The notes: generated from the letters alone by a model not told the origin. DNA of 64,000 bases from Mimachlamys varia (GCA_947623455.1 OX392529.1:56005186-56069185), one strand, 5' to 3'. Positions 48,946-61,300 are shown, numbered from the stretch's first letter. Translations and numbers: made by a program.

Positions 48946-50185
48946 ACTCAGATTAATCATTAGAGTTAAAGACATGAGAGGAACAAGGTATTTTGTTCAA
49001 AATATACAGACATACTGAGATTTATTATTGCGTTGAAGCTTTAAAACTGCATTTTATACCAATCCACAACTTTTAAAGTTCTTTTTCTTTTGTGTAACAA
49101 TAACAAGCACTATTAGTTGTAGACATATCAATTCACCACATGGTGTATGTCGAATCCAGAGTAGTTATTTACAAACAAAATAACTAAAAATATCCCAAAA
49201 TTAATTTTGTCTTTGTAACCGATTACTTACTCAATTGAATCGGTCAGATGTACGAACCAATTCTTAAGACATGATCATGATCAGATAGATTGAAATTTTT
49301 AACTGACAATGTACATGTAGGACTGAGAACCTCTATATCATAAAACCTGAAAGTTTCAGGTAGGCCTGCCCTATATGTATAATTGTATTTTTTTGAGAAA
49401 TTCACATTTTTGAGAGCACCATCTTCACCAAGGGACATAATGACGCCGACACGAACTGTTATGCGAATATACTTGGCATATATATAAGCTTATTGTACTC
49501 CATGTACTCCCAATGTCAAAACTGAAAGTGTTATGGAAGTTTTCATACTATAAGGTGACAGTACCCTTAATCTGATAATATGACACTGGTGCTAGATATG
49601 CATGTACTTAGCATATTGTGACTATTTTTTATCCTCTAAATTAAACTTGAAATACTTTTCAAACATAGATGAACAGTAGGCCTATATAATTATTGTTATT
49701 CACTAGACGTCTAACTAGTTTCCAGTAGCGGTTAGGGTCTTACTGTCAAAATTCATGCTTTCAAATCCACTGTCCCGTGGCCGTAATCAGTTTGATCCAG
49801 TACAGTTGTACTTAAAACAAATGGATAAATGATAAACAAACCTTATTAAATGGCCTCTATGCTTTGAAACTCAACTCATAATTTACGTTGTTGTTCTTTT
49901 TCCAATCAGAAAGCTTTTCCGGGAGAAATGATCCACAATATAAATCTGGGAATCCCCTAAAGAGGAACGACAACTCTGGGTAGACTATATCCGGTATCAC
50001 ACACCACAATTTCTTCTGCTATATGTCGCTACCAAAGGAGAAAACAACTTTGAATTCGGTTCCTATTTCACAATCGGTTTCTAATAATATGCCGTCATTT
50101 GATCTAAATATGCCACACTTTAAATGGATACTTACAATCGTTTGCTAATTTTGAAAATGCTGATTTAATGCGTGGTCGTTAGTCT
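48946..50185. other. intergenic upstream of the RING gene
   Basis: No gene is recognised. It presumably contains the RING gene's first exon and promoter, but no donor stands out clearly enough to call. Confidence 0.35.
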
Positions 50186-50579
50186 TTAAAGGCCCAATAA
50201 ACGTAATTTTCGGCAAAATCTTGAAGCGAAAATCAAGCCTAATAACTTATTATATTTATAGATTTAGTTAGGATTAACTGATATCAGCAATATTCAAGAA
50301 GAATTCTTTCGCGGTTATCGGTACAGCAGCAGTTGAAACACAGTATTTGTAAACACGCGTCCATTTCTAGCTGTCTTCTACCTTCGGCTTGTTGTTGAAG
50401 TGGGCCCCACCTGAACTCTTTTCAATTCTTTGGGTTTTTCTGTCAGGAGTTTCATGTTAGTTACCGCTCAGGTTTACTTCGCTTTAGACTTATTTTTGCA
50501 TGATTATCAACTGGATTTTTTTTCATAATTTTTCAGAATCCCGAAAAAATTCCCGAAGCTACGTATATTGGGCCTTTAA
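50186..50579. mobile_element. TTAA-flanked MITE, copy 1 (394 bp)
   Basis: Begins ttaaaggcccaataaacgta and ends acgtatattgggcctttaa. The ends are inverted and bounded by TTAA, as in piggyBac- or Kolobok-type elements. Other copies are at 53960-54290 and 55518-55910. Confidence 0.8.
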
Positions 50580-50721
50580 AGGCCTATTTTAAGAGCGTAA
50601 AACTTGTGAGATCTAACATTATGCCGCACTCAACTGCGAAAGTTCAGTTTTTTCACATATCATCACCCATTATTTTTTTAGTGTACTTAAATGCATTTCT
50701 GTTGATAGCTATATTATATTT

Positions 50722-51895
50722 TCAATAATAATAAATAATAAGAAGAAAACAAACAAACATGAATATCGATTTACTTTTATCACTGGAGAGGCTAGCTCTA
50801 TATAATCTGAAGTAATCGACAAGTTTCTTTGGAAGCTTTAGCAATGAATTCAGATCCCTGATCCGAGACAAAAGTATCACAGACACCATAGTTTGATAGT
50901 AGTTGAAAGATAACAGTTCCAACAGTTAATGCGTCATCATTAGCAATGGCGACAGTAAATAAATATTTGGAGAACATGTCCACCGCTGTGAAGATGTAGG
51001 ATTTCCCTGCTGTCGAAATTGGGAGCGGTCCATATAGATCAAGTTCCCAAACTTGGAATGGTTTATTGGTAGGGGTAGGGCACAGGGGCACGCAAAGATT
51101 GTTTTGACTAACAGTCGCTGGGTATATAACACACCCAGCGACTGTAAGTCAAAACAATCAATATAAAAGTCTTTGCGTGCCCCTGTGGGTATGGTAGGCT
51201 GTGATTCCATTCTTTGTAGCTGATGGTCCTAATTTGCGTTGTTGACACCCGACACAAGAACGCACAATCCCAGAAAGTCTAGGGAAATAGTAGTGTTCCC
51301 TAACACGGTCCAACATGTCTTGTATGCCACTGTGGCCAGCTAAGGGAGAACCATGATATAAATTGAGAATGGTAGGTATCAAAGTTTCTGGCAGTAAAAG
51401 TTGGTAATGACACATGTTCTTGGTACGTTTGGATTAAGTCACACGAGAGTGGAATAATAGTGAGTCAATAAGCACATAATTTGAGCTCTCCAAGATGATA
51501 TGACGAGCATCTTTCTGTGATGGGGGAAGATCACCACTCAGCAGGTATGTAATAAGAGGCTGAAAATTGGCATCATTCCGTTGCAAGCTACAAATATGTT
51601 CAACACTAAAATCAGTCACTTTGACAAGGTCAGCTTGTTTAACATCCAACACTAAAGGTTCATTCTTGGATCCATTATCGTCTGGTTCGGTAAGGCGGTC
51701 CCCTGCAGATACTTTCTGGTCTGAAAGAGAGCTTTCCTGTTTTTCAGCACTCTCCACATCTGTATCCTGTACATATGGGTTGGCTGGTAAACAATCACCG
51801 GAATTGGCTATGTCTGTGTCTTGGATATAGTGGTTGTCTGGTGCACTAACATGACAGCTGTCAATCTTAGGGTCCTGTTGGAACAATACATACAT
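50722..51895 (-). pseudogene. decayed Ty3/gypsy-type integrase fragment
   Basis: Minus-strand order: linker with ICSLQRNDANFQPL and a TAA stop at about 51434; HHCC zinc finger YHGSPLAGHSGIQDML...CVGCQQRK; rve core WELDLYGPLP...DMFSKY...FVSDQGSEF. This gives Asp, Asp and Glu of the DDE triad. A frameshift follows FIAKAS near 50850. A 107-bp palindrome at 51081-51187 interrupts the region between zinc finger and core. No LTRs, RT or protease are seen. Not functional. Confidence 0.85.
51081..51187. repeat. 107-bp near-perfect palindrome inside the integrase fragment
   Basis: cacaggggcacgcaaagatt...ctgggt at the left is the reverse complement of acccagcgactg...gcgtgcccctgtg at the right, with a short central tatataacac spacer. 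The right arm has an extra few bases (aatataaaagtc). Confidence 0.85.
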
Positions 51896-51954
51896 TAGTC
51901 AAAATGTCAGTAAGCATATTCCAAATTTCACATCTATAATGCATAACACCGGAT

Positions 51955-52930
51955 ACATCCTCCCTCAATATTCAGGGAAGTCGCCCATCGGCGCTCTCTA
52001 GATCTATACAACCTGGGATATCGAGGATAAAGAGACCGTAGTTGAACGTAACCCCTGGATATCGAGAATTTGAGGGCGAATAGAGGAGCGTAACACCTGG
52101 GGATCAAGGATATAGAGAGTGTAGATGAGTGTACCCCAGGATATCAAGAATGCACAATTGTATAGATAGCGTAGATGAGCGTATAACCCAAGCTATCGAG
52201 GATGTAGAGAGCGTAGATGAGCGTACTCCCTGGATGCCGAGGATATTGAGAGTGTAGATGAACGTTAACACTGGACACCGAGGATGTAGAGAGCGTAGAT
52301 GAGCGTACTCCCTGGATGCCGAGGATATTGAGAGTGTAGATGAACGTTAACACTGGACACCGAGGATGTAGAGAGCGTATGTGAATGTAAAGTTCTCGAC
52401 ATGGAGGGAACATAGAGAGCATAGGTTAGTGTAACACTTAGATGTCGAGGATGAAGAGAGCGTAGATGAGCATAATCCCTGGATATAGGGGATATAGAGA
52501 GCGTAGGTGGACGTAACCCCTGTTTATCAAGAATGTAGAAGGCGGATAGGAGCTAAATCCCTTGATATTGAGGATGTAGAGGGCATAACCCCTGAATATC
52601 AACGATAGAAAGAGCGTAGGCGATCGTAAACCCTGGATATCGAAGATGTAGGATAGAGCGTAGGTGATCGTAATCCCTTGATATCGAGGATGAAGAGACC
52701 GTAGGTGGACGTAACTCCTGGATATCGAGGATGTAGGAGAGAGCGTAGGTGAGCCTTATCCATGGATATCGAAGATGAAGAGAGCGTCAGTGAGGGATAT
52801 CGAGGATGTAGGAGAGAGCGTAGGATATCGAAGATGAAGGGAGCGTAGGTGATCGTAATCCCTGGATATTGAAGATTCAGGACAGAACGTAGCTAAGGTG
52901 AGCCTTACCCCTGGATATCGAGGATGGGAT
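51955..52930. repeat. degenerate tandem array of 'gatgtagagagcgtaggtgagcgta...ctggatatcgag' units
   Basis: About 20 units of roughly 40-50 bp, all matching one arm of the MITE family at 45700 and 48340. Around 52205-52375 a two-unit block of about 108 bp is duplicated almost exactly. Open frames here are by-products. Confidence 0.85.
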
Positions 52931-53151
52931 CTCAGAGTAGTGGATAATAATTAGAGTAGTTAACTTCGATACGTTACTAATGCTAGAACTTTGATGCATT
53001 TGGAATTTCGTTTGAATATTGTCTAGTACTAATGAACATGAGGATAATTGATAACATGTTTTTTTTGCACCTGAAGCTAATGTTCATTGTTTTATCATTG
53101 TACGACTCAAAATATATTAAAATGAATCGGTTAATATTTGATTCTACCAGG

Positions 53152-53230
53152 GTTAAATTTCACTAAAAATCGACTATCAGACTCTATTTTTCAGTGTCTG
53201 ATAGTCGATTTTTTGTGAAATTTAACCGCT
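53152..53230. repeat. perfect-looking hairpin with arms of about 33 bp
   Basis: gggttaaatttcactaaaaa + tcgactatcagac is followed by a short loop and gtctgatagtcgattttttg + tgaaatttaacc. Probably a tiny foldback element. Confidence 0.75.
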
Positions 53231-53461
53231 TGGCGTATCAAGCTGAAATTTTGCTATTATTTTCATTATGGTTTTAGATGATTAATAATATAAAAAGAAA
53301 ATTGGAAATTTTGTTTTTATATAATTTTTTTTTAATTATTCATATATCGCTATATTATCTATATATAGATGCCTAAGATGGTTATTCTCCTGGCCACAAG
53401 TGCCTGTAGTCATGAACCGTCACACAATTCAAAGTATATAATATGTAAATGGAATATGACA

Positions 53462-53582
53462 TGGTCATTTCCATATCAGTCTTTATATCAACCCTCGACC
53501 CAATATCGACCCATTGGCCTTCGGCCCTCGGGCCGATATTGGGATCTCAGGTTGATACAAGGCCTGATATGGAAATGGTTAT
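53462..53582. mobile_element. foldback MITE
   Basis: catttccatatcagtcttta at the left pairs with aggcctgatatggaaatg at the right. The inner arms gatatcaacc / ggttgata and ccaatatcg / cgatattgg also pair. Confidence 0.65.
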
Positions 53583-53959
53583 GTAATATTATCTATTTAT
53601 CAAATATACAATTTCCTTGTATTTTATAGAGTATATAATAAAATACCATATTGACCTCACTTGAATAATGATATGTTTTGTATATATTATCTATATCGAC
53701 TCCTAATACATTGTATATAACCGTTATTATTGTTACGTACCCCTGTGATTCAACCGCGAAAATGACAAGTTTTCCGCAAATATTATTACCAATATATGAC
53801 ACGTTTTAACCCAGTTCTACCATGGCAGATAAAGTGTAGCAAATCTAATTCCGTGGTTCATACTGCCATATCCGTGCTAAGGGGAGACCACTACGTCAAG
53901 CTTACATCTCATGCCTTACAATTATTTCTGTTTTTTGATTGTTTGGCAATCTGCCATTT

Positions 53960-54290
53960 CAACCTGAAGTAAACCTGAACGGTAACTAACAAGAAACTCT
54001 TAAAGGCCCAATATACGTAACTTTCGGCAAAATTTGAAGCGAAATCAATCCTAATAACTGACTATATTTATAGATTTTGTTAAGATAAGCTGATATCAGC
54101 AATATTCAAGAAGAATTCTTTACGCCGTTACCGGTACAGCAGCAGTTGAAACTCGGTATTTGTAAACACGTGTCAATTTTGAACTGACTTCTAACTTCGA
54201 CTTGTTATTGAAGTGGGCCCCAAATGAATTATTTTCAGTTCTTAAGATTTTTCTGTCAAGAGTTTCTTGTAAGTTACCGCTCAGGTTTAC
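53960..54290. mobile_element. TTAA-flanked MITE, rearranged copy 2
   Basis: From 54000 it matches copy 1 (ttaaaggcccaatatacgta...gttaccgctcaggtttac). The 40 bp before it (gaagtaaacctgaacggtaa...aagaaactct) belong to the same element in inverse orientation. The right end is replaced by a TCA microsatellite. Confidence 0.65.
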
Positions 54291-54312
54291 ATCATCATCA
54301 TCATCATCATCA

Positions 54313-54352
<40 letters not shown>

Positions 54353-54400
54353 CGTTTTCATTATATATATAGTATCATCATCAACATCATCATCTTAATC
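54290..54400. repeat. (TCA)n microsatellite
   Basis: About 20 tandem tca triplets with one interruption, plus further scattered tca triplets. It explains the poly-His, poly-Ser and poly-Met open frames. Confidence 0.95.
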
Positions 54401-55517
54401 ATCATATAAATGATGATGAATGGTGATGTTGAACTTATAATGATATAATGATGAAAATAATTTTGAATATTTGCGTAGATTTAATGCAAGCAAAATAAGC
54501 GAAAATTTCCACACCGCGAACAATTTCACTTTTACAGTAATTCTAGTTCTAGTCTTATATATCAAGTGCAGTTAAAAGTTTTTTGCATACTATTAACATT
54601 TGATATTTAAGGAATAACCACAATATTTTTTTAGGGTTATACAGTATATACCGAAAAAACCGAAGCGGTTTATGCAAAAAAGTGCACACAGTTTTTGCGT
54701 TGTCTGATTTTTGAGGTTATACAATATAACCTGAAAAAGTTTAACATTGCGGGAATAGGCAAATTAAATTATCTATGTATCAATATATGTCTATTACACG
54801 ATGTTTCTAACTGGATATTTATTGTTTAAAGCACGCCACATTTACCGATACGATGTCTAAATTATAAAGGTGCTATTCTCGTGTGTGTTTTTTATATATA
54901 CAATTATTTGATGTAATGCATGACACCACCGACATGTAAGTATTTTCGGTTTCATTTTTAATTTCTTTGAAACAGTGGCTGTATTTATAAAATATCGGTG
55001 TCGGTTACAAAGTGTATATCAATACTGTTTCAGGACCCTGAACGGACGATAAGATAAGACACCTTACCGCTAGTCTTGATGAAACAATGTGACCTGTTAT
55101 GATATCATCTGGACGTAACAATTTGATAAACGGAAGGAGAACTTAAATGTTTGTCTGTAGAGTTAACAAGGTCAGCACATCGTCCCATCTTGCATGTCCC
55201 ATTTCACGTGTGCGGGAGTGTGCGTGAGTGTTTTTTCCGTCGTCAAAGATGTGAATTATAGCTGGAGGATTCTCCACACAAAGAGTATATAAGTAAGATT
55301 AAAAGAAACCATATTGTATGAAAAGGGAAAGGGAAATGTTTAATTCGTAAAATATGCAAACATGCAATCAAATGGGTCTACTTTTGAGGTCTTAATGGGT
55401 TTTATTGTGACATGAAGTAGAAGACGCTTACTCTTCCGGAACAACAGGCCTTATTCTCTTGTAATTTTACGAGAGTCTCCATATAAATCTTTCCTTTGTT
55501 CATATTTTGCCTCTAGT
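54401..55517. other. intergenic, no gene recognised
   Basis: AT-rich sequence with two similar 'ggttata-a-tata-acc-gaaaaa' segments (54638-54665, 54713-54740). No coding evidence. Confidence 0.35.
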
Positions 55518-55910
55518 TTAAATGCCCAATATACGTAACTTCAGGAATTATTATGTGATTCTGAAAAATTCTGTAAAAAAATCCAGTTGATAACCATCCA
55601 AAAATAAGCCTAAAACGAAGTAAACCTGAGCGGTAACTAACAAGAAACTCTTGACAGAAAATTCCAAAGAATGAAAAATAATTCAGGTGGGGCCCACTTC
55701 AACAACAAACCGAAGGTAGAAGACAGTTCAAAATGGACGCGTGTTTACAAATACCGAGTTTCAACTGCTGCTGTACCGGTAACCGCGTAAGAATTGATCT
55801 TGAATATTGCTGATATCAGTTATTCTTAACTAAATCTATAAATATAATAAGTTATTAGGCTTGATTTTCACTTCAAGTTTTGCCGAAAGTTACGTATATT
55901 GGGCCTTTAA
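55518..55910. mobile_element. TTAA-flanked MITE, copy 3 (inverted relative to copy 1)
   Basis: TTAA at 55518-55521 and 55907-55910. The sequence is the reverse complement of copy 1 over its whole length, with scattered differences. Confidence 0.8.
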
Positions 55911-56007
55911 TCGATTTTGAGTTCGGATTATGGTTTTGTTGACGCTTTGATATTCTATGATTTTTTTATCATATATAAACGGAGTCCTTGAGCAGTGCTA
56001 TACGATT

Positions 56008-56497
56008 CACAGGGACCTGAGAATTTGTTACAGCTAGTTTTGGACCTAAAATAGGATATTTAGAGTAATTTTACACATTTGTGGGGTTAAGATCAATTTT
56101 CGATAAAAATGCCCCCTCAATGGTCATAAAAGCTAAGGGATGGAAAGCTTTCCAGATCGAAAAATCGACTCCACCTGAAAACACACTTGGTACCGTTGGA
56201 AAGATGGATAATTTTTATTTCATAAACCTCCTAAATGCAAGTCAAATTTCCGTGTCTCAAACTTTTCGGCGTACGTTACATATTCATTGAGGTTGACGTC
56301 ACCCCGCGTGCTGGTCTTTTGCTGCCATTGGATGCCTAAATTCAAAGGAAGACCGCCATCCAATGACGGCGTAAGGCCTCCGCTCGCAGTGACGTCAACC
56401 TCAATGAATATGTAACGAAGTGACCGGCAAGCCACCGAAAACTAAACGCCCTATTTTAGGTCCAAAAGTAGCTGTAACAAATTCTCAGGTCCCTGTG
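56008..56497. mobile_element. hAT-type foldback MITE, shorter copy (490 bp)
   Basis: Starts cacagggacctgagaatttg and ends with the inverse (caaattctcaggtccctgtg). The flanking 8-mers atacgatt and atacgagt form an imperfect 8-bp target duplication. CAGGG ends and an 8-bp duplication fit hAT. Shares long parts with 59668-60462. Confidence 0.8.
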
Positions 56498-56756
56498 ATA
56501 CGAGTGTATTTCGACACCATATATTATAAAATATTTTTCAACAATTTTCTTCTTCATAACTCATCTTTTTGAAAGTAATTGCATTAACCAGTCGTTTATT
56601 CAGCGGTTAAGTATATACAGAAGCCCATTACTACAGCACCAGGTTTTTTTCTAAATCGAAATTTTGGGTTAGCAAGTCCAAATTTCGGGTTATTATCCCA
56701 AAATTTCGGGTAAGCAAGTCGAAATTTAAAGAACACGTTTATGCAAATGTTCAGTA

Positions 56757-57095
56757 AATACTCTCACCACTCATTGTTGATGTGCAAATTACTGTTAAAA
56801 GGCCACTGTGACCTTGACCAAGAGGTCAAAGGTCAAATATATGCCATTTGATGCTGAACGTGTTATGCTACCCAGAATCAATAAAAGTGTTATTTGACCA
56901 AACCTCAATGTCACTGGATCAAATGTCAAGGTCAAAGTTTACAACTCGTAACTGCGAAACATTTTATAATGATAGTATCAATGAAGTAAAGATTGTCAGA
57001 ATAAACTACGGTGTCAATTTACCAAATGTCAAGGTCATCGGCGCAAAGGTCAAGGTGACATTTTACATTTTGCAGCTGCTCAACAGTTTGTAATG
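56757..57095 (+). repeat. AGGTCA-rich dispersed sequence
   Basis: Many gtgacctt / aaggtca words. It includes a perfect direct repeat aggtcaaaggtca at 56823-56835 (DR1 spacing). The 81-aa open frame has no recognisable domain. Confidence 0.5.
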
Positions 57096-57150
57096 TCATT
57101 AGCGAGCAAAGTTGGTCTTCCTGACTTGTTAGTGTTCTACAAAAATTATA

Positions 57151-57362
57151 GTTTGGTTTGGTTTGTTTTGTTTTACGTCCTATTAACAGACGGGGTTATT
57201 TAAGGACGTGCCAGGTTTTGGAGGTGGAGGAAAACCGGTGTACCCTGAAAAAAACACCGACCTACGGTCAGTACCCGGGAACTGCCCCACGTGAGTTTTG
57301 AACTCTCAACCCAGAGGTGGAGGGCTCAGTAGAATGCGGGTCTTAACCTGCCGGTCCCCTAT
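57151..57362 (+). repeat. SINE-like bivalve repeat, fuller copy
   Basis: Begins gtttggtttggtttgttttg; includes ggacgtgccaggttttggag, accgacctacggtcagtacc and a degenerate B-box-like gagttttgaactctcaaccc. The truncated partner is at 2320-2395. Confidence 0.6.
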
Positions 57363-57529
57363 CAGTGTTCTAGATTTGCATCTTTATTTTCAATTTATTT
57401 TATTTTTATTTTTTCTTTAATGTTAGCATGTTTAATTCTATCCAAGCAGCATTTGGGACTTCAAGGGGTCAGTTGATCAGTTAATATTTACCCTTGAATG
57501 GCATTGCCACTATATTCTTACCAAATTCA

Positions 57530-57720
57530 GTTTGCATTCATCAGGCCTTGAATGCTTTGACCGATTGTTGACGACATATTTATTATGACGTCATAATTTT
57601 TACGTTGGATACCATTGACCGTCCCAGGGCGATGGCTGTTCTTTTCATTGAACAAGCATACACGACAAATACACTATTTGAGCTAAATGCTGAGAAATAA
57701 AATGTGTATTGATTTATTTT
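57530..57720 (+). repeat. dispersed repeat related to 9690-9860
   Basis: See the copy at 9690-9860; here 'tgacgtcataatttttacgt', 'ggataccattgacc' and 'cattgaacaagcata' match in inverse orientation. Confidence 0.55.
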
Positions 57721-57979
57721 TTTATAATGTGAAATTTTACAATAAATTTGTCACTGATTACGTATTTTATGATGATGCTCAAATATCTTGATACGTCTTT
57801 CAAAGCCACTCGGTGCTTCTCAGTACATTAACAATATATTTGCCAAGTATTTCAATGATGTTTCGTCATGAAACATCAGCTATCAATGAAGTCAGCACAT
57901 AAACTAGGTTATATTATCATATACGTATACTCCGCATGTTATCTTGGCTTATTATACATATATATGTGGGCCTTGTCTG

Positions 57980-58061
57980 TGTAGCACAGTACTGGGCGCT
58001 GGTGAAGCTTGTTCAGAAGTTTGTGTGTGTGTGTGTCGAGAGAAGACGTATTTAGTTTACA
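57980..58061 (+). other. possible non-coding first exon of the LRAT-domain gene
   Basis: ttagtttacag|gtaattt at 58061/58062 is a usable donor 196 bp before the first coding acceptor. It contains a (TG)n run at 58021-58035 and no ATG in the LRAT frame. The 5' limit is unknown. Confidence 0.35.
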
Positions 58062-58338
58062 GGTAATTTTGAAAACGAAATATGTATATATTTAATTTTT
58101 ATAACTATATAAGACTAGCATTTACTCTTATCAAGAAAACGGTATTTTATTTTTTCATCCTTTTAATTATATTACTCCATGTGAAAAAATATTTGGTTAT
58201 TATATATTCTTGATAGACATGATATACGATTATTCGTTCTTTTGACCGGATTTTCAGCTCTTCAAGAACAAATGGCTCCTTCATCGTGAAACGGAAGCGC
58301 ATAATGCCGGTGTTCTCCGGAGGCTAAAGGTCGGAGAT

Positions 58339-61300
58339 ATGGTGGAATTTCCGAGGAACAAGTTATTTTCACATTGGGGTGTTTACTTAGGTAAAATATC
58401 GTTGTGATATGATTGCAAGAAATATTTCCCATGCACATACATGTATTCCAATATTATGTTCGGAAGATTTAAAGCAGAAATTCTATTTTTTTTTTATCTC
58501 TGAAGTGGGTTTTCTGCATTTGCTTGATATAAATTTAAAGGTTAAAGTTTTCGTCCTATTTTGAAATTAATGCATAAAATGTTGGATGTAAATTGCTAAT
58601 TGAATAAAAGAAAAAAATAAGCTACGTACATGTATAATATAATATTTCGTTCTATTTTGAAATTAATGCATAAAATGTTGGATGTAAATTGTTATTTGAA
58701 TAAAAGAAAAAAATAAGCTACATACATGTATATTATATGATATTTCGTATGATTATAAGTTAGATTAGGAGTTTTCATTAGTTGAATATAACACCTAACC
58801 TTATTTCAATGCGAAGAAACCTTCAGTTTATACAAGAAAGGATGGGGAACTGTACATCATAATGGTATACGTGTACAAAATTAATATGATCACAACTAGA
58901 TTATCAACTAGGTCATAGCTAAGATATGTCACCTGATTATTCGGAAAAACAAAACGAAACTGAAAATTCGAAAAGGTACATGTACAAAATACTGCGGCTT
59001 ATTCTCATCAGCTGCCCAGCATAAAACTTTTCAAGACTTTCGATTTGCTATTCACCCTGAAGTAAATTCAAGCGTATATTGAAAATTTACACCAGGTGCT
59101 GCATTTAGATGAAGGTAAAGGATAAGAAAAATGGTTTGAACATTTGTGTAATAAAGATGTCTGAGAGATTTGTAGAAAAAACCTTGCCTATATACATTTG
59201 TACATGTACAGCCCATTTGTTTTCATTTGGTGTAATTTCAAAGCTGTTTTAGACTGTATTTACTCGAGTAAAACTATACAATTGGTACGTTAACAGTCAG
59301 GTTAAGTGGTAACTACCTGTACCAGCTTATGTATACCATTTTTCTCCCATGCAGACACAATGGAATCAACAAAACGACGATTTAAAAAAAATCTGATTAA
59401 CGTATTTCTTTAAATTTCAGGCGATGACCAAATTATACACATTAAAGGAGGGGGTTCGGATGGGTTCTTAGCTGTTTCAAGTGTTGGAATTGGTGAACAG
59501 GCCTTTGCGGTGATTGAGAATTTCTGGGAAGTTGTTCAGAATAGTAGGGCGAAAAAAAACAACACGCTTGATGATACAAAGTAATTTTACGATTTGTCAT
59601 TTATTCTTTATATATGAATGTCATGTCCTTGCGTAATGGGTAAAGCCTGACTTATGTTCATCAAACCCACAGGGACCTGAGAATTGGTTACAGCTAGTTT
59701 TGGACCTAAAATAGGGTGTTTAGAGTTTGTTTACACATTTGGGGGGTTAAGATAATTTTCGATAAAAATGCCCCCTCAATGGTCATAAAAGCTAAAGGGT
59801 GGAAAGCTTTCCAGATCGAAATATCGACCCCACCTACCTTTCTTGCATCAAAAATCGCATTTCTAGTTGAGATACAAGTCAAATGTATCCTCCTTCCGCA
59901 GAAATAATCTCCATTTCCTCCAAAAACACGCAAAATTTCCGTGTCTCAATGTTTTCGGCGGCCTGCCGGCCAGTTTAACATATTCATTGTGTTTTGACGT
60001 CACTGCACGCGGTGACCGTACGCTGTCATTGGATGGCGGTCTTCCTTCACATTTAGGCATCCAATGATGGCAAAAGATCAGCACGCGGGGTGACGTCAAC
60101 AGCAATGAATATGTTAAACTGGCCGGCAGGCCACCGAAAACTTTATGGAGGAAATGGAGATTATTTCTGCGGAAGGAGGATTCATTTGACTTGCATTTAG
60201 GAGGTTTATAAAATAAAAATTATCCATCTTTCCAACGGTACCAAGCGTTTTTTGTTCCTCAACTAGAAATGTGATTTTTGATGCAAGAAAGGTAGGTGGG
60301 GTCGATTTTTCGATCTGGAAAGCTTTCCACCCTTTAGCTTTTATGACCATTGAGGGGGCATTTTTATCGAAAATTGATCTTAACCCCCAAAATATGTAAA
60401 ATTACTCTAAACACCCTATTTTAGGTCCAAAACTAGCTGTAACAAATTTTCAGGTCCCTGTGATCAAACCCTGACATTTTCATGTAACGTTTTACCGATA
60501 ACCAATTTGTTATGACATTATGAAGCAAAATTGGTCAGAACCCAATCTGATTAAAATACATATCCTTGTTCTCACTCCGTTTTACAAGGATATGAAAACA
60601 TCCCATAAGAGGTCACGTTCAGATGACCTTTGTCGCCTCTTTACTTAACACTTAACTAATTTTCCAATGACATGTCATCTTGCAGCAAGCCATTTCGTCA
60701 CATTATTCCACATGAACTTTTTGGTGACGAAATGACTAAACGGACCAATGCGATTATGCAAGCTTTGTCGCCTCAAAATTTCACTGTCAAGATTCTGAAA
60801 GTAGTAATTTGATTGGCTAATGCAAAAGGTCATCGGGACATGACCCCCTATGGGATTTTCTCAGATCTTAACGCAGCAGAGAGAAGTTTACGGAAGTTAA
60901 AGGAAATTAACATAAAACCACTTACATTTTTTGTGTATATTTACATTGATTCAAGTGAATTTATATTGTTTGAATAAATTTACAGAGGGGTTCATTTCCT
61001 TAGGGGCCCGTTGCTGGTTTTGAGTGAATTATATAATACACATATAGGTGATTTCTGGATGTTTAAAAGAAAATATGTGTTGATGGAACTCTTTTGATTA
61101 CTGTATGCTGATGAACTATCACCAAAACGATTCTTATTGCACTTAGAGAAAAACAATCATTACATTTGCTTCATTGGGTTATCAAATATACAGATAAACA
61201 CTTCAACTTCTATGGCAGTAAATTTGAACAATGGTAAAACGATAATATGACATCCTTGTGTCGACTTCAAAGAACCACTTGGCCTATTTCTGTGTTTCTA

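Noticed and set aside
54120..54409. Poly-Met/Asp and poly-His/Ser proteins
   Set aside because: Translation of a TCA/TGA microsatellite on the two strands.
59706..60350. Mirror-image pairs of open frames
   Set aside because: Both arms of the hAT-type foldback element read on opposite strands.
60684..60810. Possible extra exon of the LRAT-domain gene after TTGCAG
   Set aside because: Exon 59421-59580 joins directly in phase to 61638-61773, giving DDTKCPRHYSEIV as expected for the family. The candidate has no donor in the needed phase, and its sequence is partly a local hairpin.
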